Source: Siphonodentalium dalli | Lineage: Eukaryota > Mollusca > Scaphopoda > Gadilida > Siphonodentaliidae | DNA: 64,000 nt | Direction: 5' to 3' | Assembly (NCBI GenBank): GCA_032622095.1 | Contig: CP136067.1 | Coordinates: 61,824,893 to 61,888,892, forward strand | Shown: positions 44,365-57,984 of the stretch, one piece after another | How the letters are laid out: the number at the start of each line of letters is the position of its first letter | Position numbering within the stretch: the stretch's first letter is position 1 | Notes under the pieces: model-generated | The model's database searches: none | Told to the model about the DNA's origin: nothing | What the model saw: only the letters and a program-made list of their open reading frames with translations | Translations under genes and position numbers: made by a program

Positions 44365-46290
44365 AACATGTTAGTGTCCTTTAGGAATTCAGACTATTAC
44401 GCCCAATTTTTGGCCGGGTATAATGTGCTATCTGGTACTTTTTTTGACAGTAATTTTACCCAAGGTTGCTATGGACGAATTTACACTAAAAATGGAGCAC
44501 TAATAGCATATACTGGTCTATTACAATCTGGAATTAAGCAGCATTTAAATTTACGACGCTACTTACGACCAATTTGTTGCTTGATATAATGGGCTAGCCG
44601 GATACGTTTTTGGCAGTGATTGGGTGTCTCGATATGTCTAGGGTGTAGATGTTGAATGGCCATGATATCGGGAACATTGATAAACAGAAACTGTCCGTAC
44701 TTTTGATAACTTTATATGTGTATAAGTCTATCTTGGTAAACACAGCAAGCATCGGAATAATAGGTTAAACAGGTCTTGTTGGATCGGCTGCCGAAGAGAA
44801 AGTGGCCCTCCCGCTTCAGAGCACGGGTAGTTATTCCAACGTCTGGTGTATCATGCATCCAAACAAAGTCTGACGTATCAGGATACACCTACCTGTGACG
44901 TGTATCATACCATCGGCTACTATGGAACGATCGTGGCCTGATCCTTCCAACATATAAGATGGTAGTATACAAGTCATATCCAATTTATAATATGATCTTG
45001 ATAATTATATATCTCGATGTGCTGTGTTTATCTATACAATACGTTATAGCATTACAATCGCTGGGAAACATAACAAATGTACTATATTCTGTACTATCGG
45101 ACATGGGCCCTATGGTGGTTCTGGTCGAATTCGCCACAAAAGGGGGCTATCGATAGCACGTATCTCTCACAATCGGGAATTCAGCAACATTTTAGGGTAT
45201 GTTTGTATTCCAAACTCTACTTACGCCCAATTTGTGACCGGGTAAAATGGGCTACCCGTGTCCCTTTCCGATAGTGATTCGCCCTTAAATTGGTTATGTG
45301 TAAATTCACCACAAAAGAGGCCTCCAATTTCATAGGTCTCTCACAATCAGGAATTTAGCAACAGTTTAGGGTCAGTTTTGACGCCAGACTCTACTTACGC
45401 CCAATTTCTGGCCGGTTATAATGGGTTACTTCGGTACTTTTTTGACAGTGATTTGCCCCTATGTTGGCTATGGACGAACTCACTCCAAACGGGACCACAA
45501 ATATGATATATCTCAAACATTCGGATATTTAGCAACATTTTGGGTCCGTTTTGACGCCAGACTTTACTTACGCCCAACTTGAATTGTGACGGGGCTAATA
45601 GACTACCGAGGATTTATTATTTTTTTGTCTTTGACTTGCCCCAAGGGTGACTATTGGGCGAATTATTCCCAAAGGGCCACCTATGACATATAGGTATCCC
45701 ACAAGCAGGAAAATTTTGCAACAGTTTAGGGTCAGTTGTGATGCCAGACTCTACTTACTCTCAATTTGTGGCAGGTGCAATGTGCTAACCGGATACTGCT
45801 TTACAGTAATTTGCCCCTAGGTTCGTTATAGACGAATTCACACCAAAAGCGGCCACAAATTAGATGAATGCCCCAGAATCGGGAATTTGGCAACATTTCA
45901 TGGTCTGTTTTGACGCTAGACTCTACTTACGACCAATTTGTGGCAGGGTATAATGGGCTACCCCGGTACTCTTATTACGGTGAATTGCCCATAGGGTGTC
46001 TATGGACGAATTCACCACACAAGGGGACACATATACGATTGGTCTCACACAACTGAGAATTTGTCAGCATTTCAAGGTCTGTTTCAATGCCAGACTCTAC
46101 TCACGGCCAATTTGGACTGCGGCTATAACGGCCTATACGTGTACTTTTTTGACAGTGGTTCCCCCTATGGTGGCTATGGATGAATTCACACCAAGAGTGA
46201 CCACCAATGAGATCTCCCACAATCGGGAATTTAGCAACATTTTTTTTGACGCCAACATCTAATTATGCCCATTTGGGGTCGGGCATAATG
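44365..46290 (+). repeat. ~170-bp internal tandem array (copy 1)
   Basis: Repeated words CAGACTCTACTTACGCCCAA, TATAATGGGCTACC, TTTTTTGACAGTGATT, TGGCTATGGACGAATTCAC and TCTCACAATCGGGAATTTAG recur about every 170 bp from 45110 to 46290, with an isolated degenerate unit at 44365-44640. The units are diverged, so the array is older than the 8.17-kb duplication. It translates open in patches without conserved frame, non-coding. Confidence 0.8.
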
Positions 46291-46589
46291 GGCTATTTGC
46301 TGCAAATCCTGCCCAATCCGGAAAATATTTCGAATCGGTGGCTGAAGAAATACTACCTACTAAAAAAATGAATCGGAGGTTGTATAAGAAAGAGGGAACA
46401 AGGAACTAGGTGGTCTAGGTCTAGGTCTAGGTGGTATATGGTGCGGGTCACCCACCTATGCTGTCAAATTGACCGAAAAAGACATGTTTTTTCGAATAAG
46501 GAATAAAAAGATCCAAACCAGATTTTCACCCCCATGGGATCGTACCCCCGGGTGTGAGGGTTGAGGCATTTCTAGGGAGTATTTAGGGC

Positions 46590-47566
46590 GGGACACACAT
46601 TCCTGCCATCAAATTGACCGAAATCCTTACCGTTTTCGAAAATGGTCCATACCCCATTTTCACCCCCTCGGGGTGGCACCCCCGGTGTGATGTTTGGGGG
46701 TCGGGGTGTTTCTAGGTGGTATTTTGGGCGGGCCACCCACCCATGCCAAATCGGTCGAATTCTTTACCATTCTCGAAAATGGTCCACATCCACACCCCAT
46801 TTCCACCCCCTCGGGGTGGCACCCCCGGGGTGATGGGTCGGGTGTTTATAGGGGGTATTTGGGGCGGGCCACCCACCCATGCCGTCAAATCGGCCGAAAT
46901 CTTTTTACCGTTCTCGAAATTGCTCCATACCACATTTTCACCCCCGGGGGTGATGGGTGGGGGTCGGGGTGTTTCTATGGGGTATTTGGGGCGGGCCACA
47001 CACACATGCCGTCAAATCGGCCGAAATTCTTACCGTTCTCGAAATTGCTCCATACCCCATTTTCACCCCCTCGGGGTGGTACCCCCGGGGGTGATGGGTG
47101 GGGGGGGGTCGGTTGTTTCTAGGGGGTATTTGGGTGGGCCACCCACCCATGCCGTCAAATCGGCCGAAATCCTTACCGTTCTCGAAATTGCTCCATACCC
47201 CATGTTCACCCCCTCGGGGGTGATGGGTGGGGGTCGGGGTGTTTCTAGAGGGTATTTGGGGCGGGCCACCCACCCATGCCGTCAAATCGGCCGAAATTCT
47301 TACCGTTCTCGAAATTGCTCCATACCCCATTTCCACCCCTCGGGGGTGATGGGTGGGGGTCGGGGTGTTTCTAGATGGTATTTGTGGCGGGCCACCCACC
47401 CATGCCGTCAAATCGGCCGAAATCCTAACCGTTCTCGATATTGCTCCATACCCCATTTTCACCCCCTCAGGGTGGTACCCCCGGGGGTGATGGGTGGGGG
47501 TCGGGGTGTTTCTAGGGGGTATTTGGGGCTGGCCACCCACCAATGCCGTCAAATCGGCCGAAAGTG
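46590..47566 (+). repeat. 127/142-bp GC-rich satellite, right arm (copy 1)
   Basis: Seven or so units; the anchor GCCGTCAAATCGG occurs near 46881, 47008, 47151, 47278, 47404 and 47544, i.e. spacings 127, 143, 127, 126 and 140. The two size classes differ by a 14-16-bp block (TCGGGGTGGTACCC). It is in inverse orientation to the left-arm array. Confidence 0.85.
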
Positions 47567-47601
47567 ACATTTTTAAAAATAAGGAATAAGGAATAGGGAA
47601 T

Positions 47602-49807
47602 AAGTTCCAAATTTCATGTTCGTTGTTTTGTGTCTGTTCCTAATGGGGGTTGGTTTTTTTTGTGCGTTTGCACCAGACTCGGTCATTTTGAGTGCGTAGT
47701 ACTCACCAACTTTGAAACCACGTGATTCCCCACCGTGATACATGGTATGCATGGGTACACAATACAAATCCTTCCTGTTTGGGCTTGGGGAGTGTCTGCA
47801 ACGTAATATTACACACTAAATTACAAACGACATTAGTTCTTTCACGTCTTTCTTGTTCAAATGTTATGCTATTGTATTCCGATGCGGTTGTTATTATAGG
47901 CGTTAGAATGCTGTTACTGTAACACGTACAAGCTTCCAGAAGCCGCCGGTGGAATTTTAATTGAGGGTGTGTAAAAAATATAATAAATTAAAGGAAAATT
48001 CCATGAACATCTCCGGAGTTCAGTTGCGAAGTGCGTGCATATATCAGCGTTGATGATCGATGCATCGCCAGAAGTACGTTGTTGTGGTCTGCGCGTGGAC
48101 AATAGCTTATGTGTGGTTCACCAAGACAGGCGGACAAAAGCACATATTTAGTTTAGTCGATTTTGCCCAAATCTACACCTAATATTGCCCACCTATGTGT
48201 TAGGTGTGCCACCGAAAAGTCAAAGTGCAATGGTTAATGGTCGCGAATACCACCATTCAACCTGCTCTCCGAAAATAAGTTAATACATAACTTGTTCTTG
48301 ATTTGGCATTATGAACCGAACCACATAATTTAACCGAAATGGGGCTAATCGCAGTATACGTGCTTATTTGAGGCTGATTATAGGTTCATTATTGAACGAA
48401 AATAGCCCCAATATAAGCCCATATTGGGCCCATTACGCCATCTAATTGTGTTCTCTCAGCCCGTGTTTCTTGGTATCCAGTGGTGGCATGGATGTTTAAT
48501 TTATAGAAATGGGGTATATGGCCAGATTTCCTGTAGCGAATTGTAGCTGAATTATCTAAACAACTAAAAGTTGTATAGTGCGACCCCGAGTCCGAACCCG
48601 GTAAAAGGTGCATTGGTATACCGTTAATTTCAATTTCGTTTATTGTCGTTTACATTAAGTCAATAATACTGATTTTGGTTTGTGATAAGCTATGCCAATT
48701 ACAAATAAAAGAAATAAAAAAAGATAATTTGTAAGTCTTATATTTCAACTTTTATCGACATTTTCTTTCCGCGCACCACTAAAAGTTGTAGTCGGAACTA
48801 GCCGAGTCAGCCACCTGTTTATTAATTAGGTCCTAATTTGTTATTGCTCGGATTATGTTGGCGACTCAAAACAATGGATGTCTTAGTTCCGACGTGAGTG
48901 TATGAAACATTTAGTGAATTATACTCAAAGTACTGTTTATACACTATACGTCGCAATTTCAATGTACATGCTTAAAACACTGCGGATTACAAGTCAATCT
49001 TAGGAGAATTTTCATCGCGGGTGGTCTGTTTATACGAGCATGCGCAGATTCAACTTTTAAACCGTACGTTGGGCCATCAGTAGATAGAGCCGTCTGAATA
49101 TAGGTCTTGAAAATGGTGTGTTTTGTAGGCGTGACTAAAGTCTTGCAGAGTTCAAACTCTCTGAGAGGTCAGCGTATACAGCGTCCAGATCTGTTTATTG
49201 GAGACCGATTTTGATTGCGTAAAGGGCGATTACTATCAAGTCGGGCATGCCCTGTCCATCGAACACTTGCTTTAACGCCAACCGATCGAGGAACGCTGAT
49301 ATGGACAACGTGCACATTACGTCAATCAAACTATGTACCTTAAAGGGTTCGCCAAATTACAATGATAAATTACTATAGAAAGCATTGTCAACAGATTGCT
49401 CTTACATGTTTTAAGATGTCGAACTGAAATTTGGTATAGTGAGGGGCTTTTCGATGCGTTGAATTCGATAGAATTATCACCGGGTAACTCCGATGGCCCA
49501 AACATGTGTCATTGACGCCGTACATGTAGCTATGTGTACAACACAAACGGGAAACTAGTATACGCCGCACAGCGATAGTACGATTGTTGATTTTCAAATT
49601 GTTTTCAGTTTAGTCATCTGCTTTTCTATAGGAAATCGGTTATTGTAAACGTCATCCCATTTAGAAAATTCGTTAGGTCGCACTGGTCACCCCCACTCCG
49701 ATCGTGCCATAACATAATGCTATGTTATTCCATCAGCAAAATTTATGCCTAAAACTGCACAGAATAAATTAGTTAGATGGCCACATAAAACAACAGATTT
49801 GTAATTT
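47602..49807. other. Non-coding end of duplication copy 1
   Basis: About 2.2 kb of apparently unique DNA between the foldback element and the duplication junction. Short open frames only (for example 49388-49597 minus), with no domain recognised. The same sequence recurs at 55779-57984. Confidence 0.5.
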
Positions 49808-49920
49808 CTCTGTTTGTTGTGCAGAAATTGTATTGCCGATGTGAATCGGAATCAGTTCAATTTTGAATTAATTCCTCGATCTATTTTAGGAAATAGCGCA
49901 TATAATAAAAAGAAAACCTT

Positions 49921-50015
49921 CGTGTTTTGAGTGAATACCGGAATTACCTCATTCGTGGTCACAGTGAGATGCTGTGACCACTCATGAGATACTTCCGGTA
50001 TTCACTCAAAACACG
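49921..50015. repeat. 95-bp hairpin element (copy 2)
   Basis: Same hairpin as at 41754-41848, unchanged as far as I can see. Confidence 0.88.
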
Positions 50016-50723
50016 CAGGTATCCTCTATGAGTCTATGTATAATAAGTTTTAAAAGCCATAATAAACTACGAGAAAAGATGAGAATGGATTTTTTTTCAT
50101 TGCAATTTTTTTCCTCGACCAAAACCGGACCCACCCCATGGTTTCAACTGTTAAAGGGAGAAATTGTGGACAAAAAATTAAAATATAGAGCCCCCCCCCC
50201 TCACTGCTATAAGGCTATAGCATGCACTACTATATGAATATGATTGTTTCAATTCATTTTGAAGCTGTAATTTGTCTTAGAAATGATTTTGGAAAAAAAT
50301 TGTATGACATCAGAAAAAATCTGCATTCCGGGCTCGGGGACACCCACCCACTCGGTCCTTGTATCCTGTAATTTTTTTCCGACAACCCCCCCCCCCCCCC
50401 TGAACGTCATAGCAATAATTATTAACAAGTTCTGGTCAAAAGGGTCCAATAATTCGTTTTAATTTATGTGCATTTTTTGTTAACGTGTGTTATCATAATC
50501 GATTGCACTTATACATTTGGGACATTATATTAATCAAAATAACTCCAATACAAATAATTTATAAATCAGATGATTTATTGAAGTTATGTCTACGTAAAAT
50601 AACACTTCCTGAAACGACATATATGTCGTTCTACTCCTCACCGATAGACGACATATATGTCGTTCTACTCCTCAACCGATAGACGACATATTATATGCCG
50701 TGTTTTCCTCAACCGATAGACGA

Positions 50724-53700
50724 CATTCCTTATTCCTTATTTTCAAAAATGTCGCTTTCGGCCGATTTGACGGCATGGGTGTGTGGCCCACCCCTAATAC
50801 CCCCTAGAAACACCCGACCCCCCACGGTAAGGATTTCGACCGATTTGACGGCATGGGTGGGTGGCCCGCCCCAAATACCCCCTAGAAACACCCCGACCCC
50901 CCACCATCACCCCCGGGGGTACCACCCCGAGGGATGAAAATGGGGGTATGGAGCAATTTCGAGAACGGTAAGGATTTCGACCGATTTGACGGCATGGGTG
51001 GGTGGCCCGCCCCAAATACTCCAGAAATACCCAGACCCCCCATCCATCACCCCCGGGGGGTACCACCCCAGGGGGTGAAAATGGGGTATGGAGCAATTTC
51101 GAGAACGGTAAGGATTTCGACCGATTTGACGGCATGGGTGGGTGGCCCGCCACAAATACCATATAGAAACACCCCGACCCCCACCCATCACCCCCGAGGG
51201 GTGAAAATGGGGTATGGAGTAATTTCGAGACCGATAAGGATTTCGACCGATTTGACGGCATGGGTGGGTGGCCCGCCCCAAATATCCCCTAGAAACATCC
51301 GGACCCCCACCCATCACCCGGGGGGTACCACCCCGATGGGGTGAAAATGGGGCATGGACCATTTTCGAGAACGGTAAGGATTTCGACCGATTTCACGGCA
51401 CCTAGAAACCTAGAAACACCCCGAGCCCCCACCCATCACCCCCGGGGTCCAAAAACGACACAAATTGTGTCGGTTTATTATGGTAGTAACGATACTGTGG
51501 TTTCAGATGTTTAATTATTTCTCACTTTTCCGCTTGGCTCACGTTTTCGCAAAACACATGCTTCTTATGCGCGGACTTTCGCTCTCAATTGATTGAAACT
51601 GTCTCATATACATACACGTATACCGGTATACGTAATCCATTTTAATATATATAATATTTTTAAATTGAATGAATGGGAGTCAGCATATCTCGTCCAATTC
51701 CCCAACCTTGCGGCCCATAAGTCGCTAAGTTTGGTATCATAATTTCGGAACGGAACTATATACGGTGTTGTATTGGCTTCTCGTTTGGTTATATGTAAAT
51801 ACATAAGTTCGTGTCTATTCTGTTGTATCAAATCTGACCATATAAAACTGTCTCATTATCATCTGGATATGTCACAAGTGAAAAAATATGATAACTCTCC
51901 GATTGTTATAACGATTCATTATTTCGCATTAATTAACCGACAGGTATTGTAAAGTGTTCTCACTTAATGCATGTGCAATGACGTCGGCTAGATAACTATA
52001 CCCAAATATGTGTTAAAGTGCAGACCAATTCACCATTATGTTGTATTCAAGAATACGAAGCACACCAGAAATAAGCAAATGGTATATGAAATGCACATGT
52101 CATCCCCAATACTTAAATGTCTTGACAATCTGATAAATTAGTATTAAAAAAAACCCAACTTGTCCATTACGTCGCCATATAGTCAAGGGGAGCAGCGTTC
52201 CTGAATTATACACAATTTCGCTGTTGTTGCGAAATGGGCCACACTTCCAATGTGACAAAATTGTGCTCGTCATGCACCGATGTCTGTGAAGAACGATTGT
52301 TAAGTGAATATATGGACTTAATTGTGTATGTCGTATGACGAAATCTAATGAGGAATGTTAAAATACGCACATATTAACACAAGATTGTTCAGAATAAAAA
52401 TCTATCTATTTATACATTAATTCTAAGGTACCCCGATTTAATGCGTGGGACAATCATTACCCTGGTGAGCCCCAACACCAGTAACCATCTACTGCTCCCC
52501 GGAGACAGGGGAGGTACAAACACATGAATTTGGCAACATGTTAGTGTCCTTTAGGAATTCAGACTATTACGCCCAATTTTTGGCCGGGTATAATGTGCTA
52601 TCTGGTACTTTTTTTGACAGTAATTTTACCCAAGGTTGCTATGGACGAATTTACACTAAAAATGGGGCACTAATAGCATATACTGGTCTATTACAATCTG
52701 GAATTAAGCAGCATTTAAATTTACGACGCTACTTACGACCAATTTGTTGCTTGATATAATGGGCTAGCCGGATACGTTTTTGGCAGTGATTGGGTGTCTC
52801 GATATGTCTAGGGTGTAGATGTTGAATGGCCATGATATCGGGAACATTGATAAACAGAAACTGTCCGTACTTTTGATAACTTTATATGTGTATAAGTCTA
52901 TCTTGGTAAACACAGCAAGCATCGGAATAATAGGTTAAACAGGTCTTGTTGGATCGGCTGCCGAAGAGAAAGTGGCCCTCCCGCTTCAGAGCACGGGTAG
53001 TTATTCCAACGTCTGGTGTATCATGCATCCAAACAAAGTCTGACGTATCAGGATACACCTACCTGTGACGTGTATCATACCATCGGTTACTATGGAACGA
53101 TCGTGGCCTGATCCTTCCAACATATAAGATGGTAGTATACAAGTCATATCCAATTTAGAATATGATCTTGATAATTATATATCTCGATGTGCTGTGTTTA
53201 TCTATACAATACGTTATAGCATTACAATCGCTGGGAAACATAACAAATGTACTATATTCTGTACTATCGGACATGGGCCCTATGGTGGTTCTGGTCGAAT
53301 TCGCCACAAAAGGGGGCTATCGATAGCACGTATCTCTCACAATCGGGAATTCAGCAACATTTTAGGGTATGTTTGTATTCCAGACTCTACTTACGCCCAA
53401 TTTGTGACCGGGTAAAATGGGCTACCCGTGTCCCTTTCCGATAGTGATTCGCCCCTAAATTGGTTATGTGTAAATTCACCACAAAAGAGGCCTCCAATTT
53501 CATAGGTCTCTCACAATCAGGAATTTAGCAACAGTTTAGGGTCAGTTTTGACGCCAGACTCTACTTACGCCCAATTTCTGGCCGGTTATAATGGGTTACT
53601 TCGGTACTTTTTTGACAGTGATTTGCCCCTATGTTGGCTATGGACGAACTCACTCCAAACGGGACCACAAATATGATATATCTCAAACATTCGGATATTT

Positions 53701-55778
53701 AGCAACATTTTGGGTCCGTTTTGACGCCAGACTTTACTTACGCCCAACTTGAATTGTGACGGGGCTAATAGACTACCGAGGATTTATTATTTTTTTGTCT
53801 TTGACTTGCCCCAAGGGTGACTATTGGGCGAATTATTCCCAAAGGGCCACCTATGACATATAGGTATCCCACAAGCAGGAAAATTTTGCAACAGTTTAGG
53901 GTCAGTTGTGATGCCAGACTCTACTTACTCTCAATTTGTGGCAGGTGCAATGTGCTAACCGGATACTGCTTTACAGTAATTTGCCCCTAGGTTCGTTATA
54001 GACGAATTCACACCAAAAGCGGCCACAAATTAGATGAATGCCCCAGAATCGGGAATTTGGCAACATTTCATGGTCTGTTTTGACGCTAGACTCTACTTAC
54101 GACCAATTTGTGGCATGGTATAATGGGCTACCCCGGTACTCTTATTACGGTGAATTGCCCATAGGGTGTCTATGGACGAATTCACCACACAAGGGGACAC
54201 ATATACGATTGGTCTCACACAACTGAGAATTTGTCAGCATTTCAAGGTCTGTTTCAACGCCAGACTCTACTCACGGCCAATTTGGACTGCGGCTATAACG
54301 GCCTATACGTGTACTTTTTTGACAGTGGTTCCCCCTATGGTGGCTATGGATGAATTCACACCAAGAGTGACCACCAATGAGATCTCCCACAATCGGGAAT
54401 TTAGCAACATTTTTTTTGTCAGTTTTGACGCCAACATCTAATTATGCCCATTTGGGGTCGGGCATAATGGGCTATTTGCTGCAAATCCTGCCCAATCCGG
54501 AAAATATTTCGAATCGGTGGCTGAAGAAATACTACCTACTAAAAAAATGAATCGGAGGTTGTATAAGAAAGAGGGAACAAGGAACTAGGTGGTCTAGGTC
54601 TAGGTCTAGGTGGTATATGGTGCGGGTCACCCACCTATGCTGTCAAATTGACCGAAAAAGACATGTTTTTTCGAATAAGGAATAAAAAGATCCAAACCAG
54701 ATTTTCACCCCCATGGGATCGTACCCCCGGGTGTGAGGGTTGAGGCATTTCTAGGGAGTATTTAGGGCGGGACACACATTCCTGCCATCAAATTGACCGA
54801 AATCCTTACCGTTTTCGAAAATGGTCCATACCCCATTTTCACCCCCTCGGGGTGGCACCCCCGGTGTGATGGGTGGGGGTCGGGGTGTTTCTAGGTGGTA
54901 TTTTGGGCGGGCCACCCACCCATGCCAAATCGGTCGAATTCTTTACCATTCTCGAAAATGGTCCACATCCACACCCCATTTCCACCCCCTCGGGGTGGCA
55001 CCCCCGGGGTGATGGGTCGGGTGTTTATAGGGGGTATTTGGGGCGGGCCACCCACCCATGCCGTCAAATCGGCCGAAATCTTTTTACCGTTCTCGAAATT
55101 GCTCCATACCACATTTTCACCCCCGGGGGTGATGGGTGGGGGTCGGGGTGTTTCTATGGGGTATTTGGGGCGGGCCACACACACATGCCGTCAAATCGGC
55201 CGAAATTCTTACCGTTCTCGAAATTGCTCCATACCCCATTTTCACCCCCTCGGGGTGGTACCCCCGGGGGTGATGGGTGGGGGGGTCGGGTGTTTCTAGG
55301 GGGTATTTGGGTGGGCCACCCACCCATGCCGTCAAATCGGCCGAAATCCTTACCGTTCTCGAAATTGCTCCATACCCCATGTTCACCCCCTCGGGGGTGA
55401 TGGGTGGGGGTCGGGGTGTTTCTAGAGGGTATTTGGGGCGGGCCACCCACCCATGCCGTCAAATCGGCCGAAATTCTTACCGTTCTCGAAATTGCTCCAT
55501 ACCCCATTTCCACCCCTCGGGGGTGATGGGTGGGGGTCGGGGTGTTTCTAGATGGTATTTGTGGCGGGCCACCCACCCATGCCGTCAAATCGGCCGAAAT
55601 CCTAACCGTTCTCGATATTGCTCCATACCCCATTTTCACCCCCTCAGGGTGGTACCCCCGGGGGTGATGGGTGGGGGTCGGGGTGTTTCTAGGGGGTATT
55701 TGGGGCTGGCCACCCACCAATGCCGTCAAATCGGTCAAAAGTGACATTTTTAAAAATAAGGAATAAGGAATAGGGAAT
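50724..55778. mobile_element. 5-kb foldback element with tandem-repeat arms (copy 2)
   Basis: Copy of the element at 42556-47601, with the same end sequences, arm arrays (about 50751-51448 and 54769-55737) and ~170-bp internal array (about 52535-54465). Array unit number is the same in both copies. The G/C runs differ in length. Confidence 0.85.
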
Positions 55779-57984
55779 AAGTTCCAAATTTCATGTTCGT
55801 TGTTTTGTGTCTGTTCCTAATGGGGGTTGGTTTTTTTTGTGCGTTTGCACCAGACTCGGTCATTTTGAGTGCGTAGTACTCACCAACTTTGAAACCACGT
55901 GATTCCCCACCGTGATACATGGTATGCATGGGTACACAATACAAATCCTTCCTGTTTGGGCTTGGGGAGTGTCTGCAACGTAATATTACACACTAAATTA
56001 CAAACGACATTAGTTCTTTCACGTCTTTCTTGTTCAAATGTTATGCTATTGTATTCCGATGCGGTTGTTATTATAGGCGTTAGAATGCTGTTACTGTAAC
56101 ACGTACAAGCTTCCAGAAGCCGCCGGTGGAATTTTAATTGAGGGTGTGTAAAAAATATAATAAATTAAAGGAAAATTCCATGAACATCTCCGGAGTTCAG
56201 TTGCGAAGTGCGTGCATATTTCAGCGTTGATGATCGATGCATCGCCAGAAGTACGTTGTTGTGGTCTGCGCGTGGACAATAGCTTATGTGTGGTTCACCA
56301 AGACAGGCGGACAAAAGCACATATTTAGTTTAGTCGATTTTGCCCAAATCTACACCTAATATTGCCCACCTATGTGTTAGGTGTGCCACCGAAAAGTCAA
56401 AGTGCAATGGTTAATGGTCGCGAATACCACCATTCAACCTGCTCTCCGAAAATAAGTTAATACGTAACTTGTTCTTGATTTGGCATTATGAACCGAACCA
56501 CATAATTTAACCGAAATGGGGCTAATCGCAGTATACGTGCTTATTTGAGGCTGATTATAGGTTCATTATTGAACGAAAATAGCCCCAATATAAGCCCATA
56601 TTGGGCCCATTACGCCATCTAATTGTGTTCTCTCAGCCCGTGTTTCTTGGTATCCAGTGGTGGCATGGATGTTTAATTTATAGAAATGGGGTATATGGCC
56701 AGATTTCCTGTAGTGAATTGTAGCTGAATTATCTAAACAACTAAAAGTTGTATAGTGCGACCCCGAGTCCGAACCCGGTAAAAGGTGCATTGGTATACCG
56801 TTAATTTCAATTTCGTTTATTGTCGTTTACATTAAGTCAATAATACTGATTTTGGTTTGTGATAAGCTATGCCAATTACAAATAAAAGAAATAAAAAAAG
56901 ATAATTTGTAAGTCTTATATTTCAACTTTTATCGACATTTTCTTTCCGCGCACCACTAAAAGTTGTAGTCGGAACTAGCCGAGTCAGCCACCTGTTTATT
57001 AATTAGGTCCTAATTTGTTATTGCTCGGATTATGTTGGCGACTCAAAACAATGGATGTCTTAGTTCCGACGTGAGTGTATGAAACATTTAGTGAATTATA
57101 CTCAAAGTACTGTTTATACACTATACGTCGCAATTTCAATGTACATGCTTAAAACACTGCGGATTACAAGTCAATCTTAGGAGAATTTTCATCGCGGGTG
57201 GTCTGTTTATACGAGCATGCGCAGATTCAACTTTTAAACCGTACGTTGGGCCATCAGTAGATAGAGCCGTCTGAATATAGGTCTTGAAAATGGTGTGTTT
57301 TGTAGGCGTGACTAAAGTCTTGCAGAGTTCAAACTCTCTGAGAGGTCAGCGTATACAGCGTCCAGATCTGTTTATTGGAGACCGATTTTGATTGCGTAAA
57401 GGGCGATTACTATCAAGTCGGGCATGCCCTGTCCATCGAACACTTGCTTTAACGCCAACCGATCGAGGAACGCTGATATGGACAACGTGCACATTACGTC
57501 AATCAAACTATGTACCTTAAAGGGTTCGCCAAATTACAATGATAAATTACTATATAAAGCATTGTCAACAGATTGCTCTTACATGTTTTAAGATGTCGAA
57601 CTGAAATTTGGTATAGTGAGGGGCTTTTCGATGCGTTGAATTCGATAGAATTATCACCGGGTAACTCCGATGGCCCAAACATGTGTCATTGACGCCGTAC
57701 ATGTAGCTATGTGTACAACACAAACGGGAAACTAGTATACGCCGCACAGCGATAGTACGATTGTTGATTTTCAAATTGTTTTCAGTTTAGTCATCTGCTT
57801 TTCTATAGGAAATCGGTTATTGTAAACGTCATCCCATTTAGAAAATTCGTTAGGTCGCACTGGTCACCCCCACTCCGATCGTGCCATAACATAATGCTAT
57901 GTTATTCCATCAGCAAAATTTATGCCTAAAACTGCACAGAATAAATTAGTTAGATGGCCACATAAAACAACAGATTTGTAATTT
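55779..57984. other. Non-coding end of duplication copy 2
   Basis: Same sequence as 47602-49807 with a few substitutions. The copy ends at 57984, after which the sequence changes to ACGCAATCGG. Confidence 0.5.

Larger units (their letters stand above)
42556..47601. mobile_element. 5-kb foldback element with tandem-repeat arms (copy 1)
   Basis: The ends are inverted: ATTCCTTATTCCTTATTTTC at 42556 and its near-exact inverse ending at about 47601, followed inward by AAATGTCGCTTTCGG/CCGAAAGTGACATTT. Each end continues into a GC-rich tandem array (42583-43288 and 46590-47566) of the same unit in opposite orientations. The interior holds unique AT-rich DNA (43300-44340) and a ~170-bp tandem array (45110-46290, with a partial copy at 44365-44640). 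No transposase or other recognisable protein. A non-autonomous foldback element whose terminal repeats have expanded as satellites. Confidence 0.85.
41641..49807 (+). repeat. 8.17-kb tandem duplication, copy 1
   Basis: The segment beginning CTCTGTTTGTTGTGCAGAAA is followed immediately by a second copy starting at 49808. The two differ only by occasional substitutions and short indels (for example CCCACG against CTCACG near 43378/51538). The junction shows 2 bp of microhomology (TC) and no transposon end. It contains a hairpin, a 39-bp tandem palindrome, a 5-kb foldback element and about 2.2 kb of unique-looking DNA. Confidence 0.92.
49808..57984 (+). repeat. 8.17-kb tandem duplication, copy 2
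   Basis: Second copy, about 10 bp longer. Differences from copy 1 include a short insertion (GTCAGTTTT near 54419), homopolymer changes in G/C runs, TTTGG against GGTGG near 46691/54870, and scattered substitutions. Inside the foldback element and outside it divergence looks similarly low, so the whole block was duplicated at one time. It could also reflect two haplotypes joined in assembly. Confidence 0.92.

Noticed and set aside
46716-47570. Long open frames (283 codons plus, 210 codons minus) in the GC-rich arrays
   Set aside because: They run through satellite units on both strands with periodic peptide repeats. Unit lengths that are not multiples of three (127, 142) shift the frame between units. 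Not genes.
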